Notes: generated by a model not told the origin, from the sequence alone. Positions 51,647 through 60,408 are shown, numbered from the stretch's first letter. The stretch: DNA of 64,000 nucleotides from Rhodococcus sp. B50 (GCF_013602415.1 NZ_WPAG02000002.1:4405480-4469479); one strand, 5' to 3'. Numbers and translations are program-made.

Positions 51647-52618
51647 CTATCCCGTGAGTACGACCGCCTTGCCTTCGATCTCCCCGCGGTCGAGGCATTC
51701 CAGTGCACGAGGTAGATCCTCGAATTCGAATCGAGCCCCGACATACGGATTCACCACACCGGCGGCGATCATTCGATCCAAGGACTCCGCCTGTTCTTTC
51801 ATCAGCCGGGGATCGACCTCGAGGAAGGCTCCGAAAGCGGCACCGACGACACCGATGTTTCGCAGCAGGAGCCGATTGACCTTGATAGCGGGGATCTTTC
51901 CTGCGGCGAAGCCCACGACGAGCAGGCGTCCTTCGGGAGCGAGACTCCGAACGGCTTCGTCGAACAACCAATCACCGACGGGATCGAGCACCACGTCGAC
52001 GCCGCGCCCGCCGGTCATCTCCCGGATCGTCGATGCGAATCCCGCTTCCAGGACGACGGTTTCGTCGGCTCCCGCGGATTCGGCGATGTGGGCGCGATGC
52101 GCAGCGGACACCCCGGCGACCACTCTCGCCCCGAGGCCTTTTGCGACCTGGATGGCGGCTGTGCCGATTCCACCGGCGGCTCCCATGACGAGAACGGTCT
52201 CACCGGGTGTGAGACGGCCTCGTCGAGACAGTGCGAAATGCACGGTGTGGTAGTTGACGACCATGGCCGCGGCGGTTTCGAAGCTCACCGACTCCGGAAT
52301 CGGCACGAGCGAGTTCACCGGCACCACAGCGTGTTCGGCGAACCCGCCCTGCCAGACGAATGCGGCAGCACGGTCGCCGGCCTGCCATCCCGAGCCGGCC
52401 GGTGCATCGACAACCGTGCCTGCGATCTCACAACCCGGGACCACCGGAAGCTCGGGCCTGTGCTGATACAGGCCCTTCGTCATCAGCAGGTCGGGAAAGT
52501 TCACACCCACGGCCTTCACATCCAGCAGGACTTCGCCGTCACCGGGACGCGGAGTTTCGACCTTCGTGAGGGTCAGGCCGCCAGGGCCGGTGTAATCGCC
52601 GAGTTCGAACGCTCGCAT
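51647..52618 (-). CDS. NADPH:quinone oxidoreductase family (zinc-free MDR)
   Basis: A 323-residue medium-chain dehydrogenase/reductase without the zinc cysteines. MGAAGGIGTAAIQVAKGLGA is the cofactor region, and the N-terminal GVNFPDLLMTKGLY is typical of the quinone oxidoreductase/enoyl-reductase group. It may reduce an enoyl-CoA or quinone. It is the last gene of the reverse ligase-TetR-kinase-dehydrogenase-MaoC series, but a 13-bp repeat array separates it from the MaoC gene. Confidence 0.87.
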   Translation of the reverse strand: MRAFELGDYTGPGGLTLTKVETPRPGDGEVLLDVKAVGVNFPDLLMTKGLYQHRPELPVVPGCEIAGTVVDAPAGSGWQAGDRAAAFVWQGGFAEHAVVPVNSLVPIPESVSFETAAAMVVNYHTVHFALSRRGRLTPGETVLVMGAAGGIGTAAIQVAKGLGARVVAGVSAAHRAHIAESAGADETVVLEAGFASTIREMTGGRGVDVVLDPVGDWLFDEAVRSLAPEGRLLVVGFAAGKIPAIKVNRLLLRNIGVVGAAFGAFLEVDPRLMKEQAESLDRMIAAGVVNPYVGARFEFEDLPRALECLDRGEIEGKAVVLTG

Positions 52619-52662
52619 AGCTCACTCCAGGGTGCTGGTCAGGGACTCATCTGTTCTTGTCC

Positions 52663-52725
52663 GGGGTCTCACGTCGGGGGTCTCATGTGGGGGTCTCATG
52701 TCGGGGTCTCACGTCGGTGGTCTCA
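52663..52725. repeat. 13-14 bp tandem repeat array, five copies
   Basis: GGTCTCA cores recur at 52665, 52679, 52692, 52705 and 52719, giving units of the form GGGGTCTCAYGTC with 13- or 14-base spacing. The last unit contains the stop codon of the MaoC gene. The array lies in the 104-base gap before the quinone oxidoreductase start and is a good candidate for length variation. Confidence 0.85.
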
Positions 52726-53184
52726 CGCTGCGTACGCGAGATAGATCGACTCCCCGACCATGGCAGGTCTTTCCTGACCACGAAGTTCGACACGGACGGC
52801 GATCCTGTACCGGACTCCGCCGTCGCCACGGACGCGTGCCTCCGTCAGATGCGCTGCCAGACGGATTTCCGAGCCGACGGGCACAGGGCTCGTGAACCGT
52901 ACGCGGTCCATGCCGTAGTTGGTGCCGCGTACCTGATCGGAGATCGTCAGAAGCTGGTCGAGCAAGCGGGGCACCAGCGAGAGCGTGAGGTATCCGTGAG
53001 CGATGGTGGATCCTAACGGGCCGGAGGACGCCAGTTGCGGATCGACGTGGATCCACTGGTGATCGTCCGTGGCGTCGGCGAAGGTGTCGACGCGCTGCTG
53101 CTCGATCCTCATCCAATCGGTACAACCGAAGTCATGTTGTCCGAATGCGGCGAGTTCTTCGACGGTGGTAGTCAGGGTCGGCAC
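52723..53184 (-). CDS. MaoC family (R)-hydratase
   Basis: A 153-residue hot-dog-fold dehydratase. The hydratase-2 motif is read as Asp41 and His46 in DDHQWIHVD, followed by GSTIAHGYLTLSLV. It adds water to, or removes it from, an enoyl-CoA. GTG 53184 with AAGGGA upstream gives normal length; the long frame to 53589 runs through the acyl-CoA dehydrogenase in another frame. It lies 37 bases downstream of the dehydrogenase on the same strand, so hydration of its product is the natural role. Confidence 0.87.
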   Translation of the reverse strand: MPTLTTTVEELAAFGQHDFGCTDWMRIEQQRVDTFADATDDHQWIHVDPQLASSGPLGSTIAHGYLTLSLVPRLLDQLLTISDQVRGTNYGMDRVRFTSPVPVGSEIRLAAHLTEARVRGDGGVRYRIAVRVELRGQERPAMVGESIYLAYAA

Positions 53185-53221
53185 AGTAAGTCCCTTCGTC
53201 GGCAATCTTTCTCTGTGAGAC

Positions 53222-54475
53222 CTACCTCGGGTACTTGCGGAGCTCGGTCTTGGCGATCGTGCGGACATGCACTTCGTCGGGTCCGTCGAAGATCCGCATC
53301 GCCCGGTGCCAGCCGTACATCGCGGCAAGTGGGACATCGTCGCTGACCCCTGCACCACCGTGTACCTGGATGGCACGATCGATGACCTCGAGAGCGACCC
53401 GGGGGACCGCCACCTTCGCTGCGGACACGTAGGGTGCTGCAGCCTTGTTGCCGTGCTCGTCGATCGTCTTGGCGGCGAGCTGGCACAGCAGACGCGCTTG
53501 GTCGAGGGCAATGCGTGATTCGGCGATCTGCTGCTGCACGACCCCTTGGTCGGCGAGCGGCTTTCCGAACGCGACACGCGACTGGGCACGGGCCGTCATC
53601 AGGGCGAGAGCGCGTTCCGAGGCGCCGAGCGCGCGCATGCAGTGATGGATGCGTCCCGGGCCCAGCCGAGCCTGCGCGACCGCGAAGCCGGCGCCCTCTT
53701 CTCCGAGGATGTTCTCGACCGGGACGCGGACGTCGTCGTAGACGACTTCGCAGTGGCCGTGCTGGTCGTAACGTCCGAAGACGGGAACATCGCGCACGAC
53801 GGTGACACCGGGTGTGTCGATAGGGACGAGAACCATGGATTGCTGGCGATGTGCCGGTGCCGTGGGATCGGTCTTACCCATGACGATCAGGACTTTGCAT
53901 CGCGGGTCTGCGGCCCCGCTGGTCCACCACTTGCGTCCGTTGATGACGTAGTGGTCGCCGTCGCGTTCGATGCGGGTTTCGATGTTGGTGGCGTCGGAAC
54001 TCGCGACGTTCACCTCGGTCATGGAGAACGCCGATCGGATCTCTCCGTCGAGAAGTGGTTCGAGCCACTGCTTCTTCTGCGTATCGGTACCGAACAGATG
54101 AAGTAGTTCCATGTTTCCTGTGTCGGGTGCCTGACCGTTGGTCGCTTCGGGTGCCAGGTGCAGACTCCATCCGGTGACTTCGGCGAGGGAAGCGTAGTCG
54201 AGCTGGCCGATGCCGGATTCCGCGGGGAGAAAGAGATTCCACAGACCGCGGGCGCGGGCCTCCTTCTTGAGTTCCTCGACCACGGGCGGCAAGGTGTGAT
54301 CGTCGGGTCCGGCCTGCCGGCGGTACTCCTCGTACGAGTGCTCGGCGGGGAAGACATGGCCGTGCATGAAGTCGACGAGCTTGTCGCGAAGCTCGAGAGC
54401 CTTGGCGGAGGGGCGAAGGTCGAGCGAGTCGGAGTCGAGAGGCGCGGACCTGAGGGCGCTGAGGTGAGAAGTCAT
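53222..54475 (-). CDS. Acyl-CoA dehydrogenase, ACAD10/11-like
   Basis: A 417-residue acyl-CoA dehydrogenase. FSMTEVNVASSDATNIET is the flavin region, QVHGGAGVSDD and IFDGPDEVH near the C-terminus contain the expected base and tail motifs, in the form seen in ACAD10/11-type enzymes. It oxidises an acyl-CoA with FAD. ATG 54475 has AAGGAT before it. The gene lies next to an APH-type kinase; in animals these two domains are fused in ACAD10/11, and in Pseudomonas levulinate catabolism the separate pair handles 4-hydroxyacyl-CoA. Confidence 0.88.
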   Translation of the reverse strand: MTSHLSALRSAPLDSDSLDLRPSAKALELRDKLVDFMHGHVFPAEHSYEEYRRQAGPDDHTLPPVVEELKKEARARGLWNLFLPAESGIGQLDYASLAEVTGWSLHLAPEATNGQAPDTGNMELLHLFGTDTQKKQWLEPLLDGEIRSAFSMTEVNVASSDATNIETRIERDGDHYVINGRKWWTSGAADPRCKVLIVMGKTDPTAPAHRQQSMVLVPIDTPGVTVVRDVPVFGRYDQHGHCEVVYDDVRVPVENILGEEGAGFAVAQARLGPGRIHHCMRALGASERALALMTARAQSRVAFGKPLADQGVVQQQIAESRIALDQARLLCQLAAKTIDEHGNKAAAPYVSAAKVAVPRVALEVIDRAIQVHGGAGVSDDVPLAAMYGWHRAMRIFDGPDEVHVRTIAKTELRKYPR

Positions 54476-54531
54476 GCCAATCCTTGTGATGAGTGCCCGA
54501 TGGGACGAGATGAATTGTGCGGCAGAGTGGA

Positions 54532-55626
54532 TCAGCCGGCCAGGCCCGGAAGCGACGAGAGCGATGCTCGCTCCAGAGCGCGCTCGAGCAGCGGGCCGAC
54601 CATGTCGCCGATGTCGTCGAAGCCGTCGCCTTCGGTATGTCCCTGTAGGTGACGGGCATGAATACCTTCGAGGATTACTGCGATCTTGAAGTCCGCGAAC
54701 ACCAGGTACCAATCGATCCCGGATACGTCGATTCCTCGGGCCTTCGCGTAGGCGTGCACGAGGTCGTCACGTGTGGGAAAGCCCGGTAGTGCTGTCGCAC
54801 CCGCGGTGATGGGGTTGTGGAACTCACCTTCATGATCCCAGAACGAACACAGGATGCCGAGATCGGTGAGCGTGTCTCCGAGCGTCGACATCTCCCAGTC
54901 CAGGACACCCAGAATATGGGCCGGGTCGGAGGCATCGACCATGAGATTGTCGATCTTGAAGTCGCCGTGCACGATTCCGGGATGCCGGCTCTCCGGCATC
55001 GATGCCAGGAGCCGGGAGTGCAACTCGTCGACCTCCTTGCGGGGCGCGGTCATGGACGAGTTCCACTGTCGTTGCCACCGGCCGAGTTGTCGTTCGAGAT
55101 AGCCGTCGGGGCGTCCCCAGTCGTCGAGCCCGACCTCGGAGGGGTCGATCTCGTGCAGGGCGACGAGCGTGTCGATCATCGAGTGCGCCAGTGCGGACCG
55201 TTGGCTCGGAGTGAGTCGTGCGGTGTCCTCCGCCGTGCGGAGCGTGATTCCTTCGAGCTTGTCCATGACGTAGAAGGGGGCGCCGATGACCGCGATGTCC
55301 TCACACAGCCCGACCGTTCGGGGGACCGGGACGGCGCTGTCGCGTAAGGCGGTGAGGGCCCGGTATTCACGGCCCATGTCGTGCGCCGTGGCCAGCACGT
55401 GTCCGAGCGGAGGTCTGCGGAGAATCCATCGGTGGCTGCCGTCGGTGAGTTCGTAGGTCGGGTTGGAGCGTCCACCTGCGATCAATCGTGTCGTGAGTTG
55501 CTCTCCGATGGTTCCGGTTTCGCTCTCGGAAAGCCAGGGACGCACTCGTGCGCCGTCGAGAGTGGATGCGGTGACGACCGGCGGAGGAATGTTCTGCGTC
55601 GTGTTCGGCTTCGTGGGCACACTCAT
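54532..55626 (-). CDS. APH-family phosphotransferase, ACAD10/11-type kinase
   Basis: A 364-residue aminoglycoside-phosphotransferase-fold kinase. The catalytic loop HGDFKIDN gives Asp222 and Asn227, and the metal-binding aspartate is Asp243 in LDWEMS. GGRSNPTYEL near residue 51 is the nucleotide loop. In the ACAD10/11 and LvaA group this kinase phosphorylates the 4-hydroxyl of a hydroxyacyl-CoA so that phosphate can later leave. It overlaps the TetR stop (ATGA) and precedes the dehydrogenase by 56 bases. Antibiotic resistance is very unlikely given this context. Confidence 0.87.
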   Translation of the reverse strand: MSVPTKPNTTQNIPPPVVTASTLDGARVRPWLSESETGTIGEQLTTRLIAGGRSNPTYELTDGSHRWILRRPPLGHVLATAHDMGREYRALTALRDSAVPVPRTVGLCEDIAVIGAPFYVMDKLEGITLRTAEDTARLTPSQRSALAHSMIDTLVALHEIDPSEVGLDDWGRPDGYLERQLGRWQRQWNSSMTAPRKEVDELHSRLLASMPESRHPGIVHGDFKIDNLMVDASDPAHILGVLDWEMSTLGDTLTDLGILCSFWDHEGEFHNPITAGATALPGFPTRDDLVHAYAKARGIDVSGIDWYLVFADFKIAVILEGIHARHLQGHTEGDGFDDIGDMVGPLLERALERASLSSLPGLAG

Positions 55627-56339
55627 GTGTTCGGCCTTTCGGCAGTGGGAGTCGGATACGGAGTCGGTCGGCTGAGGGGGTGGCTCGCAGGCGTGGTGTC
55701 GGCGAGGTCGGCGCCGGCGGTTCCGAGCGCAAGCGCGGCATAACGATCGGCCAGTTCGTCGGGGGAGAGTTCACCACCGGGGCGGTACCAGCTCGCGATG
55801 GAGTACCCCATGTTGATGATGGCTCGCGCAGCCTCGCGCGGGTACGGAGTGGTGAACGAACCATCGGCGACCCCGCGGTCGATGACCTCGTGGAACAGTT
55901 GCTCCTGGTGGTCGCGCAGGGTGATCACCAGCCGATGTCCCACGTCGTCGAGACTGCGGATCTCCGACGCGCCGATCAGTGCTTCCGCGCGCCGGCTCGT
56001 GTGGAACAGGACCCAGGTCCGCACGAGTGCCTCGAGTTGCGACACCGGGGTTTCGCCGGCGCGTAGTACAGCTGCTCGCGTCAACGAGATGACGTCGCCG
56101 AGGACCTTCTCCATGATCTCCTGGAGAATGATCTGCTTGGAGGCGAAGTGGTGGTAGATCGAGGCCGGGGTGATGCCCGCGTCCCGAGCGATGTCCCGCA
56201 CGGAGGTGCCGTGGTAACCGAGACGTTGGAAGTTCTCGACCGCTGAATTGAGAATATTCTCGCGGCCGGTTGCGACTTCTGTTTGCAGGCGCGCAGGCTC
56301 TCTGCCGCGGTCGGGGGGACCGGACTTCGACTCACCCAT
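55623..56339 (-). CDS. TetR family transcriptional regulator
   Basis: A 238-residue TetR regulator with HTH around residues 30-70 (LGYHGTSVRDIARDAGITPASIYHHFASKQ region). The start at 56339 follows GGGAG; it overlaps the ligase stop by eight bases, and its own stop overlaps the kinase start. It thus sits inside the operon it probably controls. A close paralogue lies at 62033, also next to an acyl-CoA ligase. AACGATC inverted repeats in the 58.1-kb promoter gap are candidate operators. The ligand is likely an acyl-CoA of the pathway. Confidence 0.87.
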   Translation of the reverse strand: MGESKSGPPDRGREPARLQTEVATGRENILNSAVENFQRLGYHGTSVRDIARDAGITPASIYHHFASKQIILQEIMEKVLGDVISLTRAAVLRAGETPVSQLEALVRTWVLFHTSRRAEALIGASEIRSLDDVGHRLVITLRDHQEQLFHEVIDRGVADGSFTTPYPREAARAIINMGYSIASWYRPGGELSPDELADRYAALALGTAGADLADTTPASHPLSRPTPYPTPTAERPNT

Positions 56340-58008
56340 TGCGCAGCTCCCGGCGCAGTAGTTTGCCACTGGCGTTCTTGGGCAGTTCGTCGAGAACGAC
56401 CACGGAACGCGGATACTTGTAGGCGGCCATCCGGTCCCGGCAGAACGCGATCAATTCCTCTTCCCGGGCTGTCGCACCGGGGACGAGGGAAACGAACGCT
56501 CGGACGGTCTCGCCGCGATACTCGTCCGGAACTCCCACCACGGAGGCTTCTCGCACGGCGGGATGCTGGTAGAGAACGTCTTCGACATCACGCGGTACGA
56601 CCTTGTATCCACCTGCATTGATCAGGTCTTTGATCCGGTCCACCACGAACAGCCATCCGTCCTCGGTCATCTTGCCGAGGTCGCCGGTATGCAACCATCC
56701 GTCGCGGATGGCGTGGGCGGATTCTTCCGGTAGTTGCCAGTAGCCCGGGACCACCATCGGTCCGGCAACGACGATCTCACCGGCCTCACCCGGGTCGACG
56801 TCCCGCCCGTCGACCGGGTCGACGATGCGGATCTGCGCGCCGGGAACGGGGACTCCGACGGACAAGGCACCGCTTTCCGGATCCGTCGGAGGATCGATGT
56901 CGGGCGGCCCGAGGTGCGTCGGAGACGTCGTCTCGGTCATACCGTAGGCACCGCGCAGGGTCCATCCCGAGGCGGCGCGGATCCGATCGACGAGCGCCTG
57001 ACTGACGGGCGCTCCCCCGGAAGGCGTCTTGGTCAGCGAGGAGACGTCGACCTCGCGAAGGCAGGGATGGTTGGTCAACGCAATGAATGCGGTGCTCGCG
57101 CCGATCATGAAGGTTCCTCGCCGGCGTTCCACGGCCCGCAGTGTTGCTTCGGCGTCGAATCGGTGCAGTAGCACGAGCGGGGCGCCGCTGACGATGTGCA
57201 CACCGAAACCGGCAACGAGCCCGGTGATGTGGAATACCGGTGCGAGGCCGATGATGACGTCGCGTTCGGGCCGCAGATCCCACCACCGCGTGTACACCGT
57301 GGAACTGTGCACCATCGCGCTGTGCAGGTTCATCGCACCCTTGGAACGCCCTGTTGTTCCGGAAGTGTAAGTGAGCGAAGCGATATCACTCGAGCTGCAC
57401 TCTGTGGGCGTCGGGCGGCGATCGCGATACTCGGCCATCGACGATCGCCAGTCCGATGTGTCGGCGAAGACCTTGCGCGGCGGCACGTGCGGTTCGATCG
57501 CGGCCGGCATGGTCGCGTTCGGAGTCATGTCGAGGGGGTGGGTGGTCACTACGGTGTGCAGTGGCGTGCGAGGTCGGATGTCGGCGACCACCGATTCGTA
57601 GAGCTCGTCCAGGCAGATCAAGGCCACCGCGCCGGAGTCCGTGAGGATGTGGAGGAGTTCTCCGGCGCGCAGCATCGGATTGACCGCGACAGGGACCGCG
57701 CGCAACTTCCACGCGGCCAGGAGCGCGACCAGCCATTGCGGATCGTTCTGCAGGTAGATCGCGACTCGGTCGCCCGCTGTCACTCCTTTGTCGTGCAGAG
57801 CAGCAGCCAGCGCGTCGGCTGCACCGTCGATATCCGCGAACGACAACGTGGCGTCGAAGTAGTGCACCGCGGGGTCGTGGGGGCGTCCGGCCGCGTGCTC
57901 GTTCCATGCATCGAGCATCGTCGGGAACGATCCGGTCAGGTCGGGAGACACGGACGCCGGGTAGTGCTTCGTCCATGGGGATATGGCTGCATCCATTCGG
58001 TTCACCAT
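56332..58008 (-). CDS. Acyl-CoA synthetase (AMP-forming)
   Basis: A 558-residue adenylate-forming ligase: YTSGTTGRSKG P-loop, AYGMTETTS box, LHTGDLGKM and the catalytic lysine in ASGKLLRR. ATG 58008 follows GAGGTGAAGA. It is the first gene of the reverse operon ligase, TetR, kinase, acyl-CoA dehydrogenase, MaoC, oxidoreductase, and provides the CoA ester that the rest act on, matching the LvaE position in the levulinate pathway logic. The MHS transporter opposite may bring in the acid. Confidence 0.9.
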   Translation of the reverse strand: MVNRMDAAISPWTKHYPASVSPDLTGSFPTMLDAWNEHAAGRPHDPAVHYFDATLSFADIDGAADALAAALHDKGVTAGDRVAIYLQNDPQWLVALLAAWKLRAVPVAVNPMLRAGELLHILTDSGAVALICLDELYESVVADIRPRTPLHTVVTTHPLDMTPNATMPAAIEPHVPPRKVFADTSDWRSSMAEYRDRRPTPTECSSSDIASLTYTSGTTGRSKGAMNLHSAMVHSSTVYTRWWDLRPERDVIIGLAPVFHITGLVAGFGVHIVSGAPLVLLHRFDAEATLRAVERRRGTFMIGASTAFIALTNHPCLREVDVSSLTKTPSGGAPVSQALVDRIRAASGWTLRGAYGMTETTSPTHLGPPDIDPPTDPESGALSVGVPVPGAQIRIVDPVDGRDVDPGEAGEIVVAGPMVVPGYWQLPEESAHAIRDGWLHTGDLGKMTEDGWLFVVDRIKDLINAGGYKVVPRDVEDVLYQHPAVREASVVGVPDEYRGETVRAFVSLVPGATAREEELIAFCRDRMAAYKYPRSVVVLDELPKNASGKLLRRELRNG

Positions 58009-58116
58009 TCTTCACCTCGACTGTGTACGAGTACGTCACCCGCTGCGTGGTTCTCCGGCGTGCCGGCGTAGCGAAGCGGAGACCCGATTTCTCCGCTCCC
58101 TGCATGCTTACAACCG

Positions 58117-58126
58117 AACGATCGTT
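58117..58126. promoter_or_regulatory. AACGATCGTT palindrome, candidate operator
   Basis: A perfect ten-base palindrome 108 bases upstream of the ligase ATG, in the 264-base divergent gap (58009-58272). The same AACGATC half recurs in the inverted repeat at 58206-58227. It probably lies in or near the ligase promoter. Confidence 0.45.
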
Positions 58127-58205
58127 TGTCAATATCAACTTTACTGCAGATATCGCCGGTTTGAACAGGTAAAACGTTCGAAGTTGATGATTGAGGTTGA
58201 CAATC

Positions 58206-58227
58206 GATCGTTAGGCGGACAACGATC
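58206..58227. promoter_or_regulatory. GATCGTT-N8-AACGATC inverted repeat
   Basis: Seven-base perfect arms in the same gap. A TTGACA at 58197-58202 and AACGAT at 58221-58226, 18 bases apart, could be the -35 and -10 of the MHS transporter, in which case the repeat covers that promoter. A TetR regulator from 55623 or 62033 is the likely binder. Confidence 0.45.
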
Positions 58228-58233
58228 ACCGGC

Positions 58234-58249
58234 AATGACCTGGATCACA
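58234..58249. promoter_or_regulatory. Crp/GlxR-like site
   Basis: AATGACCTGGATCACA matches TGTGA-N6-TCACA in the right arm fully and in three of five left bases. Read from TGACC, 16 of 18 bases equal the 41931 sequence. It lies 23 bases before the MHS transporter ATG. Confidence 0.42.
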
Positions 58250-58272
58250 CTTCAATCTGGAGGGTCCGACAC

Positions 58273-59598
58273 ATGACCGCACAAGACGTGGGAGCTCGCT
58301 CCTCGCGGACCACGACGGATCAGGATCGACGGAAGTCGCGCAGAGCTGCCCTCGCCGGCGGTGTCGGCACGCTGATCGAGTACTACGATTTCAGTCTCTA
58401 CGGCTACATGGCAGTCGTCATCGCTCCCATGTTCTTCCCGAGCGACGATCCGGTGACGTCGCTGCTGTCGGCATTGGCGGTGTTCGGAACGGCGTACCTG
58501 GTTCGGCCGTTGGGCGGAATCGTGTTCGGCCATATCGGTGATCGCTTCGGCCGCAAGAAGGCGTTGATGGCCACGCTGGTCTGCATGGGTGTCGGCAGCA
58601 CGGCAATGGGTCTGCTTCCGACCCCTGCGCAGATCGGGATCTGGGCAACCGTCCTTCTCGTCCTCGTCCGGGTGATCCAAGGTTTCTCGGCCGGTGGTGA
58701 GGTGGGAGGGTCCGCAACCTTCATCTCGGAATCGACACCGCGCCATCTCAAAGCCACTTACGGATCGTTCACGCCACTCGGTTCCACGGGTGGTTTCGCA
58801 CTCGCTGCGGCCGTGGCAGGAATCGTGTCGGCCCTCACCACGGACGTGCAGATGGAATCGTGGGGATGGCGCATCCCGTTCCTTCTCGCCCTGCCTCTCA
58901 CATTGTTCTGCCTGTGGGTCCGGACCCGCGTCTCGGAGACCCACGACGTCTCGGAAAGCGCCGAGGCAGCCCACAGTCCGGTCGGATCGGTTTTCCGGAA
59001 ACAACCGCGAGCACTTCTCCAGGCCACTGCGATCAGCGCTGCGGTCAACGGAACCGCATACATCGGCTTGACCTACATGGCAATCCACCTTTCCAAGCAA
59101 CTCGGATACGACACGGCACCCGTCTACTGGGTGACCACGCTGGCCATCGGCATCGCAGCGCTGAGCATGCCGCTCGGGGGTCTGCTCGGCGATCGCATCG
59201 GACTGAACCGGCTGATGACTCTGGGATTCGTCGGTTTCGTGGTGCTCACCTATCCGATGATGGGCATCATGCAGCACAGCTTGTTCATCGCGGCGGTCGC
59301 GTTCATCGTGATCATGATGAATTCTGTTGCCACACAGGTGGGTGCCTACACGCTGCTCCCTCAGCTCTTCGACAAGCGCTCCCGGTACACCGGTGTCGCC
59401 ATGGGATGGAATCTCGGAGTCATCATCGCCGGCGGCACCGCACCGTTCTTCGCCGTCTGGCTCGTCGAACGGACCGGGAACATCTTGGCCCCGTCGTTCT
59501 TCGTCATCACCCTGGCCTTGGTCGGCCTGCTCACAGTGCTGACGATCCGCGCGAACCACACCACCGAAACCGAGGACGAGCCCGGCGTCACCGGGTAG
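58273..59598 (+). CDS. MFS transporter, metabolite:H+ symporter (MHS) type
   Basis: A 441-residue 12-segment transporter. GGVGTLIEYYDFSLYGYMAV and the GDRFGRRK-type loop (GDRFGRKKALM) mark the MHS group of organic acid/proton symporters. GGAGGG precedes the ATG at 58273. It is divergent from the ligase-kinase-dehydrogenase operon and shares its regulatory gap, so it most likely imports the acid which that operon degrades. A LuxR gene follows six bases after its stop. Confidence 0.9.
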   Translation: MTAQDVGARSSRTTTDQDRRKSRRAALAGGVGTLIEYYDFSLYGYMAVVIAPMFFPSDDPVTSLLSALAVFGTAYLVRPLGGIVFGHIGDRFGRKKALMATLVCMGVGSTAMGLLPTPAQIGIWATVLLVLVRVIQGFSAGGEVGGSATFISESTPRHLKATYGSFTPLGSTGGFALAAAVAGIVSALTTDVQMESWGWRIPFLLALPLTLFCLWVRTRVSETHDVSESAEAAHSPVGSVFRKQPRALLQATAISAAVNGTAYIGLTYMAIHLSKQLGYDTAPVYWVTTLAIGIAALSMPLGGLLGDRIGLNRLMTLGFVGFVVLTYPMMGIMQHSLFIAAVAFIVIMMNSVATQVGAYTLLPQLFDKRSRYTGVAMGWNLGVIIAGGTAPFFAVWLVERTGNILAPSFFVITLALVGLLTVLTIRANHTTETEDEPGVTG

Positions 59599-59604
59599 GC
59601 GGCG

Positions 59605-60408
59605 ATGATGGAACCGCGGGCATGGCACGACGAACTCTCGAGAAAGCAGGCACTGGGGATTCTGGCGGTGCTGGAGCAATGCGAAGAGGCCCGGGGTGGA
59701 AAGGCTTTCAAGGAAGCCATGGTGTGTGCGATATCCACCCACTTCGGTGTACGGGATGTCACGTTCTTCCACGGGAGAACATACGCGGAGATCTTCGATG
59801 ATCCGGCTCCCGTACTGACCGGCGCGGCAGCACCGCTGCTCACCGCTTACCGAGATCGATGGCAGGACAAGGACGTCTTCGCGTTGCCTCGGTCTCGCCG
59901 AGTGCTGTCCTCCTGTGGATTTGCGACCCTGGACGAATTGCCGAAACTGCCTTCGCCGCAACACTCCTATGTCGTCGACTATCTGCGCCCGAACGATATC
60001 GGAACCGCCTCCGCCATCCACCTGCCGCTCGCCGATGGCCAAGCACTGGTCGGAATGTTCGACAAGGTGCGTTCATGGGACAGGTCCGATCTGATCGCGA
60101 TGCGTGTGCTTGCACGCCACTTGCGCTCGCGGACAGCGACGATCGCGATAACCGAGGAATCGGTGGATCCGTTGGGGAACCTCACTCGGCGTCAGCTCGA
60201 CGTCGCAGAGTTGGTCGGTCACGGGTTGAGCAACGCCGAGATCGCCGAGAGATTGTCCCTGTCGGAGCTGTCGATCAAGAAGTACATCAGCCGGATCTTC
60301 GACGTGACGGGCCACCGCAATCGGTCGGAACTGGCAATCGCGGTGCTGCGCCGCGACCGAAAGTCACATGCGCAGCACCGCGATCATGAAGCCGACGCGG
60401 GTGTGTAG
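59605..60408 (+). CDS. LuxR family transcriptional regulator
   Basis: A 267-residue regulator. The N-terminal 190 residues form a sensor-like domain I cannot name (possibly GAF-like, with HSYVVDYLRPNDIG and SAIHLPLADG); the C-terminal LuxR HTH reads LTRRQLDVAELVGHGLSNAE and continues IAERLSLSELSIKKYI. It is co-transcribed with the MHS transporter and overlaps the convergent VOC-like gene by 25 bases. It may sense the transported acid. No phosphoacceptor domain is seen. Confidence 0.83.
   Translation: MMEPRAWHDELSRKQALGILAVLEQCEEARGGKAFKEAMVCAISTHFGVRDVTFFHGRTYAEIFDDPAPVLTGAAAPLLTAYRDRWQDKDVFALPRSRRVLSSCGFATLDELPKLPSPQHSYVVDYLRPNDIGTASAIHLPLADGQALVGMFDKVRSWDRSDLIAMRVLARHLRSRTATIAITEESVDPLGNLTRRQLDVAELVGHGLSNAEIAERLSLSELSIKKYISRIFDVTGHRNRSELAIAVLRRDRKSHAQHRDHEADAGV

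Noticed and set aside
52663..52725. Possible CRISPR-like array
   Set aside because: Units are only 13-14 bp, adjoin each other without spacers, and no cas genes are present.
54532..55626. Aminoglycoside resistance kinase
   Set aside because: The fold is shared, but the operon with acyl-CoA dehydrogenase, ligase and MaoC points to the ACAD10/11-type metabolic kinase.
56250..56261. Perfect GAGAATATTCTC palindrome resembling the TATTCTC operator candidates
   Set aside because: It lies inside the coding region of the 55623 TetR gene, in codons for the conserved N-terminal helix, so I treat it as chance.
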